Of a stretch of DNA of 41,656 nt, positions 25,808 through 34,440 are shown piece by piece. A program made the position numbers and the translations under genes. Below the pieces are notes generated by a model, which was not told the origin of the DNA, ran no database searches, and was given only the letters and a program-made list of their open reading frames with translations. The stretch comes from an uncultured Alteromonadaceae bacterium (lineage in GTDB: Bacteria > Pseudomonadota > Gammaproteobacteria > Enterobacterales > Alteromonadaceae). Numbering within the stretch: position 1 is the stretch's first letter; every line of letters begins with the position of its first letter. The DNA lies in NCBI GenBank assembly GCA_938085045.1, contig CALKGI010000068.1, positions 1 to 41,656 on the forward strand, given 5' to 3'.

Positions 25808-26215
25808 TTATTTATCTTTGCTTTGGTCTTCTAACTGCGCTTTTAATTTAAGGATAATCGACATCTCAAGTCCGGTGATACGGCCGACAAACCTTGGATC
25901 TGCACCTTCTTTGAGTGAGTTTATCGCAACTTTCTCGATGCCTTTTTCGATACCCTGCTCTTCTCCCCAAGCTCGTAGTGTTTCTGCTGCTGTCATAAAT
26001 TCACCTCGTACTGGTTGGGGTAGTTGTCGCCCCACCTCATTTAGTTGCTCTATGTTGTCTGCATTACCAAATTTGATAGTGTAATTGAACATAGTTTTAA
26101 TAAAGTCTATCGTTAAACGTTGGGTCAAGTCCATTGCTTTTAAATTAGCCGATACCATAAGAAGGAATTCTGTTATATCGCGGTCTCTAATATGCTTTAA
26201 AGCACTTAGGCAACC
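25808..26215 (-). pseudogene. 5'-truncated Rpn/YhgA-family nuclease remnant
   Basis: About 135 codons of the C-terminal part of an Rpn (recombination-promoting nuclease/putative transposase, PDDEXK_2) protein: SALKHIRDRDITEF, a helical linker, AETLRAWGEEQGIEKGIEKVAI and a final LKEGADPRFVGRITGL segment, all typical of the family tail. The catalytic PD-(D/E)XK core is missing. The open frame extends to 26329, but the extra N-terminal residues (Cys/Tyr/Phe-rich) show no family resemblance and run into a duplicated piece of the neighbouring large gene. The intact hairpin terminator downstream shows that this was once a complete gene, broken by a rearrangement near 26215-26294. Confidence 0.75.
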
Positions 26216-26293
26216 CGCAACAAACCCAAACATTGCAAAAACGACCACAACAATATAACGTCTGCACCTTAACAACATATAATGAAACTGGCA

Positions 26294-26468
26294 GTGATAG
26301 ACGTTGCGGCAGCAATAATAGAACATCAAGGTAGGAGTTGCGTCCCCGCTACGATAAATGGCGAAGCCATTTCAAAAAGGCAACTAATAACCCGCGAATT
26401 GGGCACATCAAAAACTAAAAAGGCAAAATAGTGATAGACGTTGCGGCGGCAATAATAGAACATCAAGG
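26294..26468. repeat. 38-bp direct duplication of the 5' end of the five-domain gene
   Basis: 26294-26331 and 26431-26468 match at 37 of 38 positions (A/G at the 18th). The right copy is the true beginning of the large gene. The left copy, preceded by its own in-frame ATG (codons MKLA before VIDVAAA), runs out of homology after HQG. The 99 bp between contain a REP-like segment. Confidence 0.9.
26332..26372. repeat. REP-like palindromic element between the duplicated ends
   Basis: GTAG...CTAC pairing (about 26331-26352) is followed by a 7-bp perfect hairpin AAATGGC-GAA-GCCATTT at 26356-26372. Its position directly at the junction of the duplicated 38-bp segment suggests it took part in the rearrangement. 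Confidence 0.5.
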
Positions 26469-29400
26469 CAAGGTACTAGCGGCCAGACGCAAACCCGGCA
26501 GCCACAATGGCGGTTTGTGGGAATTTCCCGGTGGTAAAATAGAACCCGGCGAAACTGCCCGCCAATGCTTAATGCGCGAACTCGAAGAAGAACTGGGCAT
26601 ACAAAGCCAAATCGGCGACGTTGTTGGCGAGAATATTCATCATATTGAAGGTAAAGGTCCTGAAAAGACCATCCGCTTACTGGCCTATAAAGTCCGCCAC
26701 ACTGGCGGCGAAATACAACTGCTCGACCACGACCAAATATTATGGTTAACACCCGACCAATTACACACGCTCAATTGGTCGCCTGCCGATATACCGCTGG
26801 TGGCGTGTTATCAAGCCCAATGGACAACAAGCAACTACTACCTAAACAATGCAAAAAACTATGCTCTTGAGAGCCAAAATTTTGCCGTCGACAACATTCA
26901 CGCACCCTTAATAAGCAAGCTGCAACCCGGCGCCCATATATTAGATTTGGGGTGTGGCAGCGGCCGCGATAGCAAAGCCTTTATCGACGCTGGATTTAAA
27001 GTCACCGCAATAGACAGCTGTGAACCATTAACCAAACTAGCCGCAAAACACATAGGTCAGCCTGTTCATCACCTATCGTTTTTAGAACTCGATTACGACC
27101 GAGAATTCGACGCAATATGGGCCTGCGCCAGCTTACTACATTGCCCCAAATCACAAATGCCGCACGTACTGGCCAGAGTGATGAAAGCCCTAAAACCCGG
27201 CGGTATTGCCTTTATGTCTTTTAAGTGGGGTAACGATGAGACTGTCGATGACAAAGGTCGGTTCTTCAATAACTACACCAAAACAAGCTTGCATGAATTG
27301 TTGCAGCAAAACGCGCAGGTATATGTTCATAGAATATGGAGCGAAACCACGCCGTTGAGAGGCAGTGAACAGCAATGGGTTAGTGCGTTGGTTGGAGCGG
27401 TGAATATTGAAACAGCTCGTTTTCCCGAGAAACACTTAACGGTTGGTGGCGACGACCACTTTTTGCCCGGTTTGCTGTCGGCTATTGACCATGCATCTGA
27501 AATTAATATTGCCGCAGCTTTTATTACTGAGCAAGGTCTTAGCCTTTTGTTTGAATCGTTGACTGATGCACTACGGCGTAAAGCTAAAATCAATCTTTTG
27601 ACTGGAGATTACCTATATTTTACCAGTCCTGAAGCGCTTCGACTTTTACTAGTGCTTAAAGCGCAAGGGGCAGATGTTAGGATTTTTGAAAGTGGGCAAA
27701 AGCAAAGCTTTCACATGAAAGCCTATTTGTTTGTTCGTGCATTTAGCAATGGCCGCGACCAAGGTTGCGCTTTTGTAGGGTCGAGCAACATCACCAAAAT
27801 GGCATTGCGTAATGGTTTGGAATGGAATTTGTGTGTTGACCGCCTGCAAGATGAAGCCCGCTTTACCCAGATCTTAGGGCAATTCGACAATCTGTTTAAA
27901 GACTCACGCTGTAAAATATTAAGTAATGGCTGGATTGAAAGCTATCAAAAGCGGATCCCTAAACGGGCTAAAGTGATCCCGGGTTTACTGGAAGTTGATG
28001 AACCAATAGAAGTACCTGTGCCAAATCCTATTCAGGCAGAAGCCTTGGTTGCCTTGACACAAACAAGAGCACAAGGGTATCGCCGTGGGCTAGTTGTACT
28101 TGCTACGGGGCTTGGCAAAACATGGTTAGCAGCATTTGATAGTACAGCTGTTAACGCTCAGAGAATATTGTTCGTGGCGCATCGAGAAGAAATACTTGAG
28201 CAAGCAGAGCAAACTTTCTTAAAGATCAAAACTGGGGTATCGGCTGGTTATTACACTGGCAAAAAACAAGAGCTAGAAGCTGACATGTTATTTGCGTCAA
28301 TACAAACGTTGGGGCGTACAAATCATTTAAACAAATTTGCGAAAGACCATTTTGATTACATCATTGTCGATGAATTTCATCACGCAGCTGCACGAACATA
28401 CAAACAATTACTGGCACACTTTACCCCAAAATTCTTGCTGGGGTTGACAGCAACGCCAGAACGCACCGATCAGGTAGATATTCTTGCCTTGTGCGATGAC
28501 AACGAAGTTTACCGCAAAGACTTGTTCGAAGGCATTGAATCTAAACAGCTTTGTCCGTTTAACTACTTTGGACTTTATGACGAAGCTGTAGATTATCAAG
28601 AGATTAAGTGGCGTAACGGCAAGTTTGACCCAGACCAACTGTTTAACCAATTGGCCACCGTAGCCCGCGCAAAACATAACTTTGATCAATGGCAGCTACA
28701 TCACCAGCAGCGCACTTTGGCTTTTTGTATATCTCGCAAACATGCAGATTTTATGGCGAACTACTTTAATAATCATGATGTAAAGGCCATTTCTGTACAC
28801 AGTGAATCAAAAGTGCAACGAAAAGAAGCACTTAAAAAGCTAGCCAAAGGTGAAGTTGATATTATCTTTTCGGTAGACTTGTTCAACGAAGGTGTCGACT
28901 TGCCGTCAATCGATACCGTGTTGATGTTACGACCGACCGAGTCGGCCATTATCTTCTTGCAACAGCTCGGCAGGGGGCTGCGTACAAACGCAGGTAAAAG
29001 CAAACTCATCGTACTCGACTTCATTGGTAATCACATTAGCTTTTTCCGCAAAGCAACGGCACTGTTTAAAGTAGGCGCTAGCAATAAAGCCAGAAATGCC
29101 TTTACCAAAAATGCCAGAAACGAAACCTTGGAATTACCTGACGGCTGCTTTGTCAATTACGACATAGAAGTCATAGAGTTTATGGAAAAACTCACTGCCA
29201 CTCGGTTTGATCAACAAGCAGCACTTTATCAATCACTTAAAGAAATGTTGGGCCGTAGACCATCACTGCCCGAGTTTGTGCAAGCTCGTGGCGGTTTAGA
29301 TGCAATACGTAAAGAACATGAGCAGTGGCTGACTTTTGTTGATACACAAGGTGATTTGTCGGCCAATGAAGCTGCCTGCGTGGCCTCGCATCAAGCATAC

Positions 29401-30309
29401 TTTCGTGAACTTGAAACCACTACACTAACCAAGTCTTTCAAGATGGTGACGCTAGAAGCCATGTTAGAATTAGATGGGTTCAGCAAGCCGCCCACAACTT
29501 TACAGTTGGCGCTGCAAAGCTGGGAAATATTACATCGCAGACGCGTATTACTACCTGATTTACACAGTGATTTTCAGGGTTTTGACAACTTGCCCACAGC
29601 GTTACAAAGTAAGTGGCACAACTATTGGAAAACAAACCCAATTAAAGCGTGGGCAATACCAACCCCAGCCCAGAAAAAGGCAAACGCTAAGTTGTTTTTT
29701 ACTGTAGAAGAACAAGCCTTTACCTGTGCTGAGCGAGTTGAGGCAATTCATTTTGAGAGCTTTGAAAACCTGACGCAAGAATTGGTCAATTATGGTTTTT
29801 ATCGCTACAACGAACGCAAAGTAACGGCCAAATCGGCAAAACCTGTGGCGCTACCCGTAGAATTAATGCAGCAAGTTCCATATTTCTCAGATCTCAAGAT
29901 CGCCTGTGGTCATTTCGCCTCAAGCACTCACGACACCGACAACATTGAAATGCGTCAACTACCTTTGTCTTACGGCAAATTGAATCCCGCAAAACACTTT
30001 ATCGCCAAAGCAAAAGGCAATTCAATGAACGGCGGTAAAAACCCGATAAAAAACAATGACTACCTGTTGCTTGAAATCATTTCGCCTATAGCAGCTGGTA
30101 GCAACAACGGCAAAATTGTTGCGATTGAACGCCAAGATGTGACGGGCGATGATCAGTATTTGCTGCGTATGGTGAATAAACTGGGGCCGGGTGAGTATCA
30201 GTTGCTGGCGCAAAACCCTGATTATGAACCTATGATGGCCAGCGAGGACATGACTACTTTTGCTCGGTTGAAGGGGGTTGTTGAGCTAGGGGATTTAAAG
30301 TTTCAATAA
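26431..30309 (+). CDS. Five-domain NUDIX-methyltransferase-HKD nuclease-SF2 helicase-DUF3427/S24 protein
   Basis: A 1292-residue fusion. (1) NUDIX hydrolase, 1-130, with an exact Nudix box from G35 to I57. (2) SAM methyltransferase, about 135-325, motif I ILDLGCGSGRD at 170-180, most like class I small-molecule or TehB-type enzymes. (3) PLD-type HKD nuclease, about 335-500, H428-x-K430 then GSSN at 450-453. (4) SF2 helicase, about 530-870: Walker A ATGLGKT 558-564, DEFH 647-650, TATP 673-676, QQLGRGLR 844-851. (5) DUF3427-like tail ending in an S24/LexA-like fold with AKGNSMNGG (S1198). The GTG at 26431 has AAGG 8 nt upstream. HKD-helicase-DUF3427 proteins are known as putative defence/repair factors; NUDIX and methyltransferase in the same chain are unusual. 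Flanked by Rpn-type genes. A role in restriction or damage response is inferred. Confidence 0.9.
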   Translation: MIDVAAAIIEHQGKVLAARRKPGSHNGGLWEFPGGKIEPGETARQCLMRELEEELGIQSQIGDVVGENIHHIEGKGPEKTIRLLAYKVRHTGGEIQLLDHDQILWLTPDQLHTLNWSPADIPLVACYQAQWTTSNYYLNNAKNYALESQNFAVDNIHAPLISKLQPGAHILDLGCGSGRDSKAFIDAGFKVTAIDSCEPLTKLAAKHIGQPVHHLSFLELDYDREFDAIWACASLLHCPKSQMPHVLARVMKALKPGGIAFMSFKWGNDETVDDKGRFFNNYTKTSLHELLQQNAQVYVHRIWSETTPLRGSEQQWVSALVGAVNIETARFPEKHLTVGGDDHFLPGLLSAIDHASEINIAAAFITEQGLSLLFESLTDALRRKAKINLLTGDYLYFTSPEALRLLLVLKAQGADVRIFESGQKQSFHMKAYLFVRAFSNGRDQGCAFVGSSNITKMALRNGLEWNLCVDRLQDEARFTQILGQFDNLFKDSRCKILSNGWIESYQKRIPKRAKVIPGLLEVDEPIEVPVPNPIQAEALVALTQTRAQGYRRGLVVLATGLGKTWLAAFDSTAVNAQRILFVAHREEILEQAEQTFLKIKTGVSAGYYTGKKQELEADMLFASIQTLGRTNHLNKFAKDHFDYIIVDEFHHAAARTYKQLLAHFTPKFLLGLTATPERTDQVDILALCDDNEVYRKDLFEGIESKQLCPFNYFGLYDEAVDYQEIKWRNGKFDPDQLFNQLATVARAKHNFDQWQLHHQQRTLAFCISRKHADFMANYFNNHDVKAISVHSESKVQRKEALKKLAKGEVDIIFSVDLFNEGVDLPSIDTVLMLRPTESAIIFLQQLGRGLRTNAGKSKLIVLDFIGNHISFFRKATALFKVGASNKARNAFTKNARNETLELPDGCFVNYDIEVIEFMEKLTATRFDQQAALYQSLKEMLGRRPSLPEFVQARGGLDAIRKEHEQWLTFVDTQGDLSANEAACVASHQAYFRELETTTLTKSFKMVTLEAMLELDGFSKPPTTLQLALQSWEILHRRRVLLPDLHSDFQGFDNLPTALQSKWHNYWKTNPIKAWAIPTPAQKKANAKLFFTVEEQAFTCAERVEAIHFESFENLTQELVNYGFYRYNERKVTAKSAKPVALPVELMQQVPYFSDLKIACGHFASSTHDTDNIEMRQLPLSYGKLNPAKHFIAKAKGNSMNGGKNPIKNNDYLLLEIISPIAAGSNNGKIVAIERQDVTGDDQYLLRMVNKLGPGEYQLLAQNPDYEPMMASEDMTTFARLKGVVELGDLKFQ

Positions 30310-30454
30310 CTTTTTAGGGCCTTGTTTTGAATTGTTGGAATTAAGTGTGCGTAAAATTTGGTAGTCGTTAAATTGCATCGTCAAGCCTAGCTGGTTGTGA
30401 TGGGTTTCACCCCTTTTAACCGAACCTTAAAGCTGTAAAAATAACCAGTATTTA

Positions 30455-30483
30455 TTGTAAGATCACTGTTTATATTTTATACT
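30455..30483 (+). promoter_or_regulatory. Predicted sigma-70 promoter of the Rpn gene
   Basis: TTGTAA at 30455-30460 and TATACT at 30478-30483, 17-bp spacing, 30 bp ahead of the start codon at 30514. The rest of the 30310-30513 gap shows nothing clear. Confidence 0.5.
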
Positions 30484-30513
30484 GTTGTTATATCCAGTTT
30501 TTGAGGTTCGATT

Positions 30514-31452
30514 GTGAAATATTTCATAGACCCAACTATAGATTGTGTTTTTAAAAGAATCCTTGCAGCCGTTGGCCATGAAAAACTTCTGATAGATTTT
30601 CTTAACGCCATATTGAAGCCGCTTTCGTTGATAACACAAATTGTGGTGAATAATCCTTATTGTGAAAAGGATTATTTAGAAGACAAACTATCTATTGTAG
30701 ATATTCGAGCGCAAGATGAAAACGGCAATACCTATCAGATAGAAGTACAGGTGGCAACGTCCGAATACCTTGCTTTTCGTATGCTGCATAATTGGGGCGA
30801 TATTTATCAAGGCCAATTAACCGAGGGCGTTGGGTTTGACAAACTCAAACCTGTGATTTCAATTTGGCTATTAACTGGCAGCTTAATAAAGAATTCCTCA
30901 GCTTGTCATCATCATTTTGAATGTTACGACAGGCATTATGACGTGTTGTTGAATGATCATCTGTCGATTCATGTGTTGGAGTTAGCCAAATGGCAAAAAC
31001 CAGACACATTACAACCGGAGGATAATTGGTTATACTTCTTCAAGGAGGGCAAGCAATTCAAGTCTTTGCCACCCGAGCTGAAACAACTGCCACAGATGAG
31101 AGAAGCCATGAGCGTTTTAAATGCATTTTCCGATCAAAGTGAAGATTACCATCGCTACAAAACACGTCAGCAAGTATTGAGAATTCAACTGTCTGATGAA
31201 TCTGTTGCCGCGGATAAAAATCAGAAACTAGCAGAAGCGGCTGCTAAATCAGCACAAGACGAGTTGAGAATTAAGCAGGCTAAAGGAGAAGTAGAGCAAG
31301 CTAAAGGAGAAGTAGAGCAAGCTAAGATTATTGCTGCAAAGGAGAAAAACCTTAGGCTCCAAGAGCAGCGTAAAGCCCAATGTGATCGGGCTGCAGCAAA
31401 CAAATATAAAACAATGCTACAAAAGGCTGGTATCGACCCTGATAACGTTTGA
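30514..31452 (+). CDS. Rpn-family recombination-promoting nuclease/putative transposase
   Basis: A 312-residue PD-(D/E)XK protein of the PDDEXK_2/Rpn family. The N-terminus has the family opening DPTIDCVFKRIL, D63 in SIVDIRAQDENGN and E77-x-Q79 in YQIEVQ complete the likely catalytic set; LAFRMLHNWGDIYQGQLTEGVGFDKLKPVISIWLL is also typical. The tail is a highly charged coiled coil with the unit AKGEVEQ repeated. It starts with GTG at 30514 (GAGG 8 nt upstream). E. coli Rpn proteins cut DNA and raise recA-independent recombination, and some act as phage-limiting enzymes. Location next to the five-domain protein and 4 kb from a broken relative points to a mobile or defence neighbourhood. Confidence 0.9.
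   Translation: MKYFIDPTIDCVFKRILAAVGHEKLLIDFLNAILKPLSLITQIVVNNPYCEKDYLEDKLSIVDIRAQDENGNTYQIEVQVATSEYLAFRMLHNWGDIYQGQLTEGVGFDKLKPVISIWLLTGSLIKNSSACHHHFECYDRHYDVLLNDHLSIHVLELAKWQKPDTLQPEDNWLYFFKEGKQFKSLPPELKQLPQMREAMSVLNAFSDQSEDYHRYKTRQQVLRIQLSDESVAADKNQKLAEAAAKSAQDELRIKQAKGEVEQAKGEVEQAKIIAAKEKNLRLQEQRKAQCDRAAANKYKTMLQKAGIDPDNV
31279..31320 (+). repeat. 21-bp tandem repeat in the Rpn coiled coil
   Basis: Two perfect 21-bp copies (31279-31299, 31300-31320) and the start of a third, in frame, encode the heptad unit AKGEVEQ. Slippage here would lengthen or shorten the coiled coil by one heptad without breaking the frame. Confidence 0.9.
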
Positions 31453-31603
31453 TATTTTCTGCAACAAAATACCCCCACATATTTTTACAGCTATTAGTGA
31501 CCTGCCATATAACAAGGGCAGATCGTTTTGAGATTGGATTTTTTCCCTTATTACTAAACTATAAAATGTTACCGATGATAGTGGCATCTAGTTAGAAAGT
31601 GCC

Positions 31604-32137
31604 CTAGTGTTTGCTGTTCTTACGTCTTTTGAGCTTTTTCTTATGAGGGTGTTTGACCGGTATTTTGTCTGATTCGGTTTTCACCGATATGGCAGCAATG
31701 AGTAACACCAATCCTATAAAACCATACAAAGCAAATAACAGTTTAAAGTCGTGATTGCTGTTTATTGACGGGTTTAACACCGAAAACTCCGGGTTGCTCT
31801 TTTTGTAATAAACCACTACCTGTGCGTCAACTGGATATGTGTTGGCCAAATCTTGTGATTTTTTAAGGTTGTTGTATTCGCTAGGGCCAAAGTGAACTTT
31901 GTCTGATGTGTATTGTTTGCCATCTATTTCAAATTGGTATTGTATGTTGTATCGCAGCTTGGCCTCAGACACAATAATTTGCCCTTCGGTTGTTTCATAT
32001 TGATTCGATGCGATTATAAAACCGCCCTGAATATCATCAAATCTAATCGCAATAATAACGACAAATATTATCGCCAAGATGGCCGAGATTTTTAAAAGTG
32101 TCTGTTTCTTTTGTAGTTTTGTTGTTATCAACTTCAT
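31604..32137 (-). CDS. DUF3592-type membrane protein
   Basis: A 177-residue protein with two membrane helices (about 16-33 and 131-150) enclosing an extracytoplasmic beta-rich domain of about 90 residues. The pattern TTEGQIIVSEAKLRYNIQYQFEIDGKQYTSDKVHFGPSEY ... YPVDAQVVVYYKKSNPEFSVL is the DUF3592 domain. The C-terminal 25 residues are strongly basic (HPHKKKLKRRKNSK) and cytosolic. The function of DUF3592 proteins is not established. It stands alone on the minus strand between the plus-strand Rpn gene and the YeeE-like gene. Confidence 0.8.
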   Translation of the reverse strand: MKLITTKLQKKQTLLKISAILAIIFVVIIAIRFDDIQGGFIIASNQYETTEGQIIVSEAKLRYNIQYQFEIDGKQYTSDKVHFGPSEYNNLKKSQDLANTYPVDAQVVVYYKKSNPEFSVLNPSINSNHDFKLLFALYGFIGLVLLIAAISVKTESDKIPVKHPHKKKLKRRKNSKH

Positions 32138-32220
32138 TTTAATACCCTTGTGTAGCTTAATTAAAACAGTAACGTAACTATCTTGCTCTTGATGAATGGC
32201 GTAACAACTTCAAGGATATT

Positions 32221-32254
32221 GTGCCAACGGCACAAATCGCGAGTTGGCACTCGC
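32221..32254. repeat. REP-like double hairpin
   Basis: GTGCCAAC at 32221-32228 pairs with GTTGGCAC at 32243-32250. Two alternative small stems also form: GTGCC-AAC-GGCAC (32221-32233) and GCGAG...CTCGC (32239-32254). It lies between the ends of the YeeE-like gene and the DUF3592 gene. Confidence 0.5.
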
Positions 32255-32269
32255 TTCTACCAGTCATTG

Positions 32270-33199
32270 TTAGCATGTTTTGTCTAATCTTTTGACGCCT
32301 AATAATTTCATTCTTATCATCAACCCCAGCCATATGCCTAGTAACATCGACAATACGACCACAATACCAGCTGACGAAAAGGTGGGTAATGCCAATAATA
32401 ATTGCGAATCGTTACCACCCAATGCCAATGAGGCGCCTAGGCCCATTAAGCTGCCAGCGAAGATATGTGCTATCCATTGTTGCCAGTTTGATTTTACGAA
32501 TTCAAACCGCCTTGTGCGCCATGCAGCTACAAACATACCACCGAGTAGGGCGACAAAAATCAGGTAACGTTTTATTGAAGGCCATTGTGGTGAGCTTTGT
32601 TCAAACATTGCTGTACTGATGTCGCGCAGTAAACCGCTGGGCGTCCATTGCGGTTCATATAAAAATAATCCGCTGGCTAGTAGGCCTATGCCCATCATAC
32701 TAAACCACAGTTTTTTTCGTTCTTTATCGCCGAGCAATGTCCATATAACCAAGGCTACAGAGGCTGTTGCTAAAATACTGTAGGTTAGATTGGTAGGTTT
32801 TGCTGTGGTAACTATGTTCATGTCTGGTTGCCATGCTGCTAACATCGCCCAGCCTGTTAACCAGCCGATTATGGTGGCGACCATTTTTAGGTCGCCACGG
32901 GCAAGTTTACTTAGGGTCGATACGCCGCAGCCTAGGTTAAATGCGGTGCCCAATCCAAATAAAAACCCACCAAGAACAAACCACCCACTGGCTGAATAGG
33001 CCTTAAATTGCATAGGCATATCTAGGGCATATGCCAAGGCCGCGTATACCCAAGCAAATACGCCGCTGAACAATATCGCAATCAAAAATAGTGGATTTCC
33101 ATCTTTAAGTTCTTTTATACCACGCACTAAACACAAGCCAATGGTTTGAGCCAAATAGCCCAGTAGGGCGACAATTAGCAGTGCGGTTATCAAAGTCAT
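32270..33199 (-). CDS. YeeE/YedE-family (Sulf_transp) membrane transporter
   Basis: A 309-residue integral membrane protein with about nine helices. The segment GGFLFGLGTAFNLGCGVSTLSKLARGDLKM carries the conserved Cys of the YeeE/YedE (PF04143) family, which imports thiosulfate (TsuA) or related reduced sulfur or selenium species. The second half has the family's matching Gly-rich GSLMGLGASLALGGND, in which the second Cys is absent. No TusA-like or sulfur-trafficking gene is adjacent, so the substrate is uncertain. Confidence 0.85.
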   Translation of the reverse strand: MTLITALLIVALLGYLAQTIGLCLVRGIKELKDGNPLFLIAILFSGVFAWVYAALAYALDMPMQFKAYSASGWFVLGGFLFGLGTAFNLGCGVSTLSKLARGDLKMVATIIGWLTGWAMLAAWQPDMNIVTTAKPTNLTYSILATASVALVIWTLLGDKERKKLWFSMMGIGLLASGLFLYEPQWTPSGLLRDISTAMFEQSSPQWPSIKRYLIFVALLGGMFVAAWRTRRFEFVKSNWQQWIAHIFAGSLMGLGASLALGGNDSQLLLALPTFSSAGIVVVLSMLLGIWLGLMIRMKLLGVKRLDKTC

Positions 33200-33421
33200 G
33201 TTGGTGTAGAGCCTTTATTATTAATCTAAATACAAAGAAAAGGGTACGAACCTGTTTCTGGCTCACTTCATGGGTAGTCCCTTTCGCGGGCAGCCCCTCT
33301 TTAGTCATTCAACCTTCTTTGTCACTGTGGTTTATCGTAGCCGCTTTCTACAGCGAATGCTTTGCTTTTGGGTTGATTTTTGATTAGTATTCATGTCCCT
33401 TTAATAGTTTGAGATGTATTA

Positions 33422-34240
33422 ATGAGCTGGCTCCCATATTTATTGTTTTTGGTTGTGATCATTGTTGTTATTAAAAAATCGAATAAAAAGAATCAACAGT
33501 CGAGTGGAGTTGCCACTGCTGAGGCAACAGCTATCGAGGATACTGTAGCTACTCTAGACGTTGCAGAACTCCCCTATAGAAAACTTGATTTGCTGTTTAC
33601 AAAGGCCGAGCGCTCGTTTTTAGGTATTTTGAATCAGGCGCTAGCAAACGAAGTCGAGATTTTTGGCAAGGTGCGGGTGGCCGATGTGCTTGATGTTGAA
33701 GCTGGCTTAACGCCCAGTGACAAACAAATTGCGTTTAATAAAATCTCGGCCAAGCATTTTGATTTTGTATTGTGCGACAAAAAAACACTTGGCATTTTGT
33801 GCGTGATAGAACTCGATGACCGCTCGCACAACTCCAAAAAACGACAACAACGAGATGCGTTTTTGGTCAAAGCCTGTGAGTCGGCCAAAATGCCGTTCTT
33901 TCAGTTTAAAGCTAAGCGGAATTATGGCATCCATGATGTTCGGTTGGCGTTGGTCGATATATTGCCCAATGAGTCTAACAATAAAATTACCAGCAATGAA
34001 CCGGGCGTTGCAGTTGAGATAACTCCTGAAACAGCACTCGGAAAAAAGCTTGTACAGGCTGCTGAACAATCGTCGTCAAGCAATCAAAAGGTTTGCCCAA
34101 AGTGCGCATCAAATATGGTGTTAAGGGTGGCTGGTAAAGGTAAAAACAAGGGAGAATCGTTTTGGGGTTGCACTACTTTTCCCAATTGCCGTTATATGCA
34201 ACCTGAAGATAATAGCGACGATGCCCTTTTCGAGCATTGA
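33422..34240 (+). CDS. DUF2726 nuclease-like protein with topoisomerase-type zinc ribbon
   Basis: A 272-residue protein anchored by an N-terminal helix (about 1-18). Residues 50-180 are the DUF2726 domain, a restriction-endonuclease-like fold: LLFTKAERSFLGILNQAL, FDFVLCDKKTLGILCVIELDDRSHN (D and E-x-D as candidate metal ligands) and RDAFLVKACESAKMPFFQFKAKRNY. A C-terminal zinc ribbon as in topoisomerase I follows (CPKC, then C-x5-C in GCTTFPNCRYM, about 222-262). The combination suggests nucleic-acid binding near the membrane; activity has not been shown for this family as far as I know. Confidence 0.85.
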   Translation: MSWLPYLLFLVVIIVVIKKSNKKNQQSSGVATAEATAIEDTVATLDVAELPYRKLDLLFTKAERSFLGILNQALANEVEIFGKVRVADVLDVEAGLTPSDKQIAFNKISAKHFDFVLCDKKTLGILCVIELDDRSHNSKKRQQRDAFLVKACESAKMPFFQFKAKRNYGIHDVRLALVDILPNESNNKITSNEPGVAVEITPETALGKKLVQAAEQSSSSNQKVCPKCASNMVLRVAGKGKNKGESFWGCTTFPNCRYMQPEDNSDDALFEH

Positions 34241-34440
34241 ACGTGATTTAATTCATGGACGGTGCTTAGATTTTGGCGTTTCAGCCATGAGGTAGATTTA
34301 CCGTCATTAAGCGGTAACCGTATTGCCCACATCTATTCGCCCTCAAAAATTCACATTTGCCCCTGTGTTTATAAGCGCAGGTGGGGTATTGTCTTGTTTA
34401 AAACAGGTGCATTATCAATCGGTTGGTACAGAGGTATTAA

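Noticed and set aside
26408..26752. 114-codon open frame on the minus strand
   Set aside because: Fully antisense to the NUDIX domain, with Arg/Cys-rich shadow composition.
26431..30309. Type I or type ISP restriction enzyme
   Set aside because: The methyltransferase lacks an N6-adenine NPPY or similar motif and there is no target-recognition domain; it resembles small-molecule type class I enzymes.
33181..33387. 68-codon open frame between the YeeE-like and DUF2726 genes
   Set aside because: Starts on the opposite strand of the transporter start, has no ribosome binding site and no family-like pattern.
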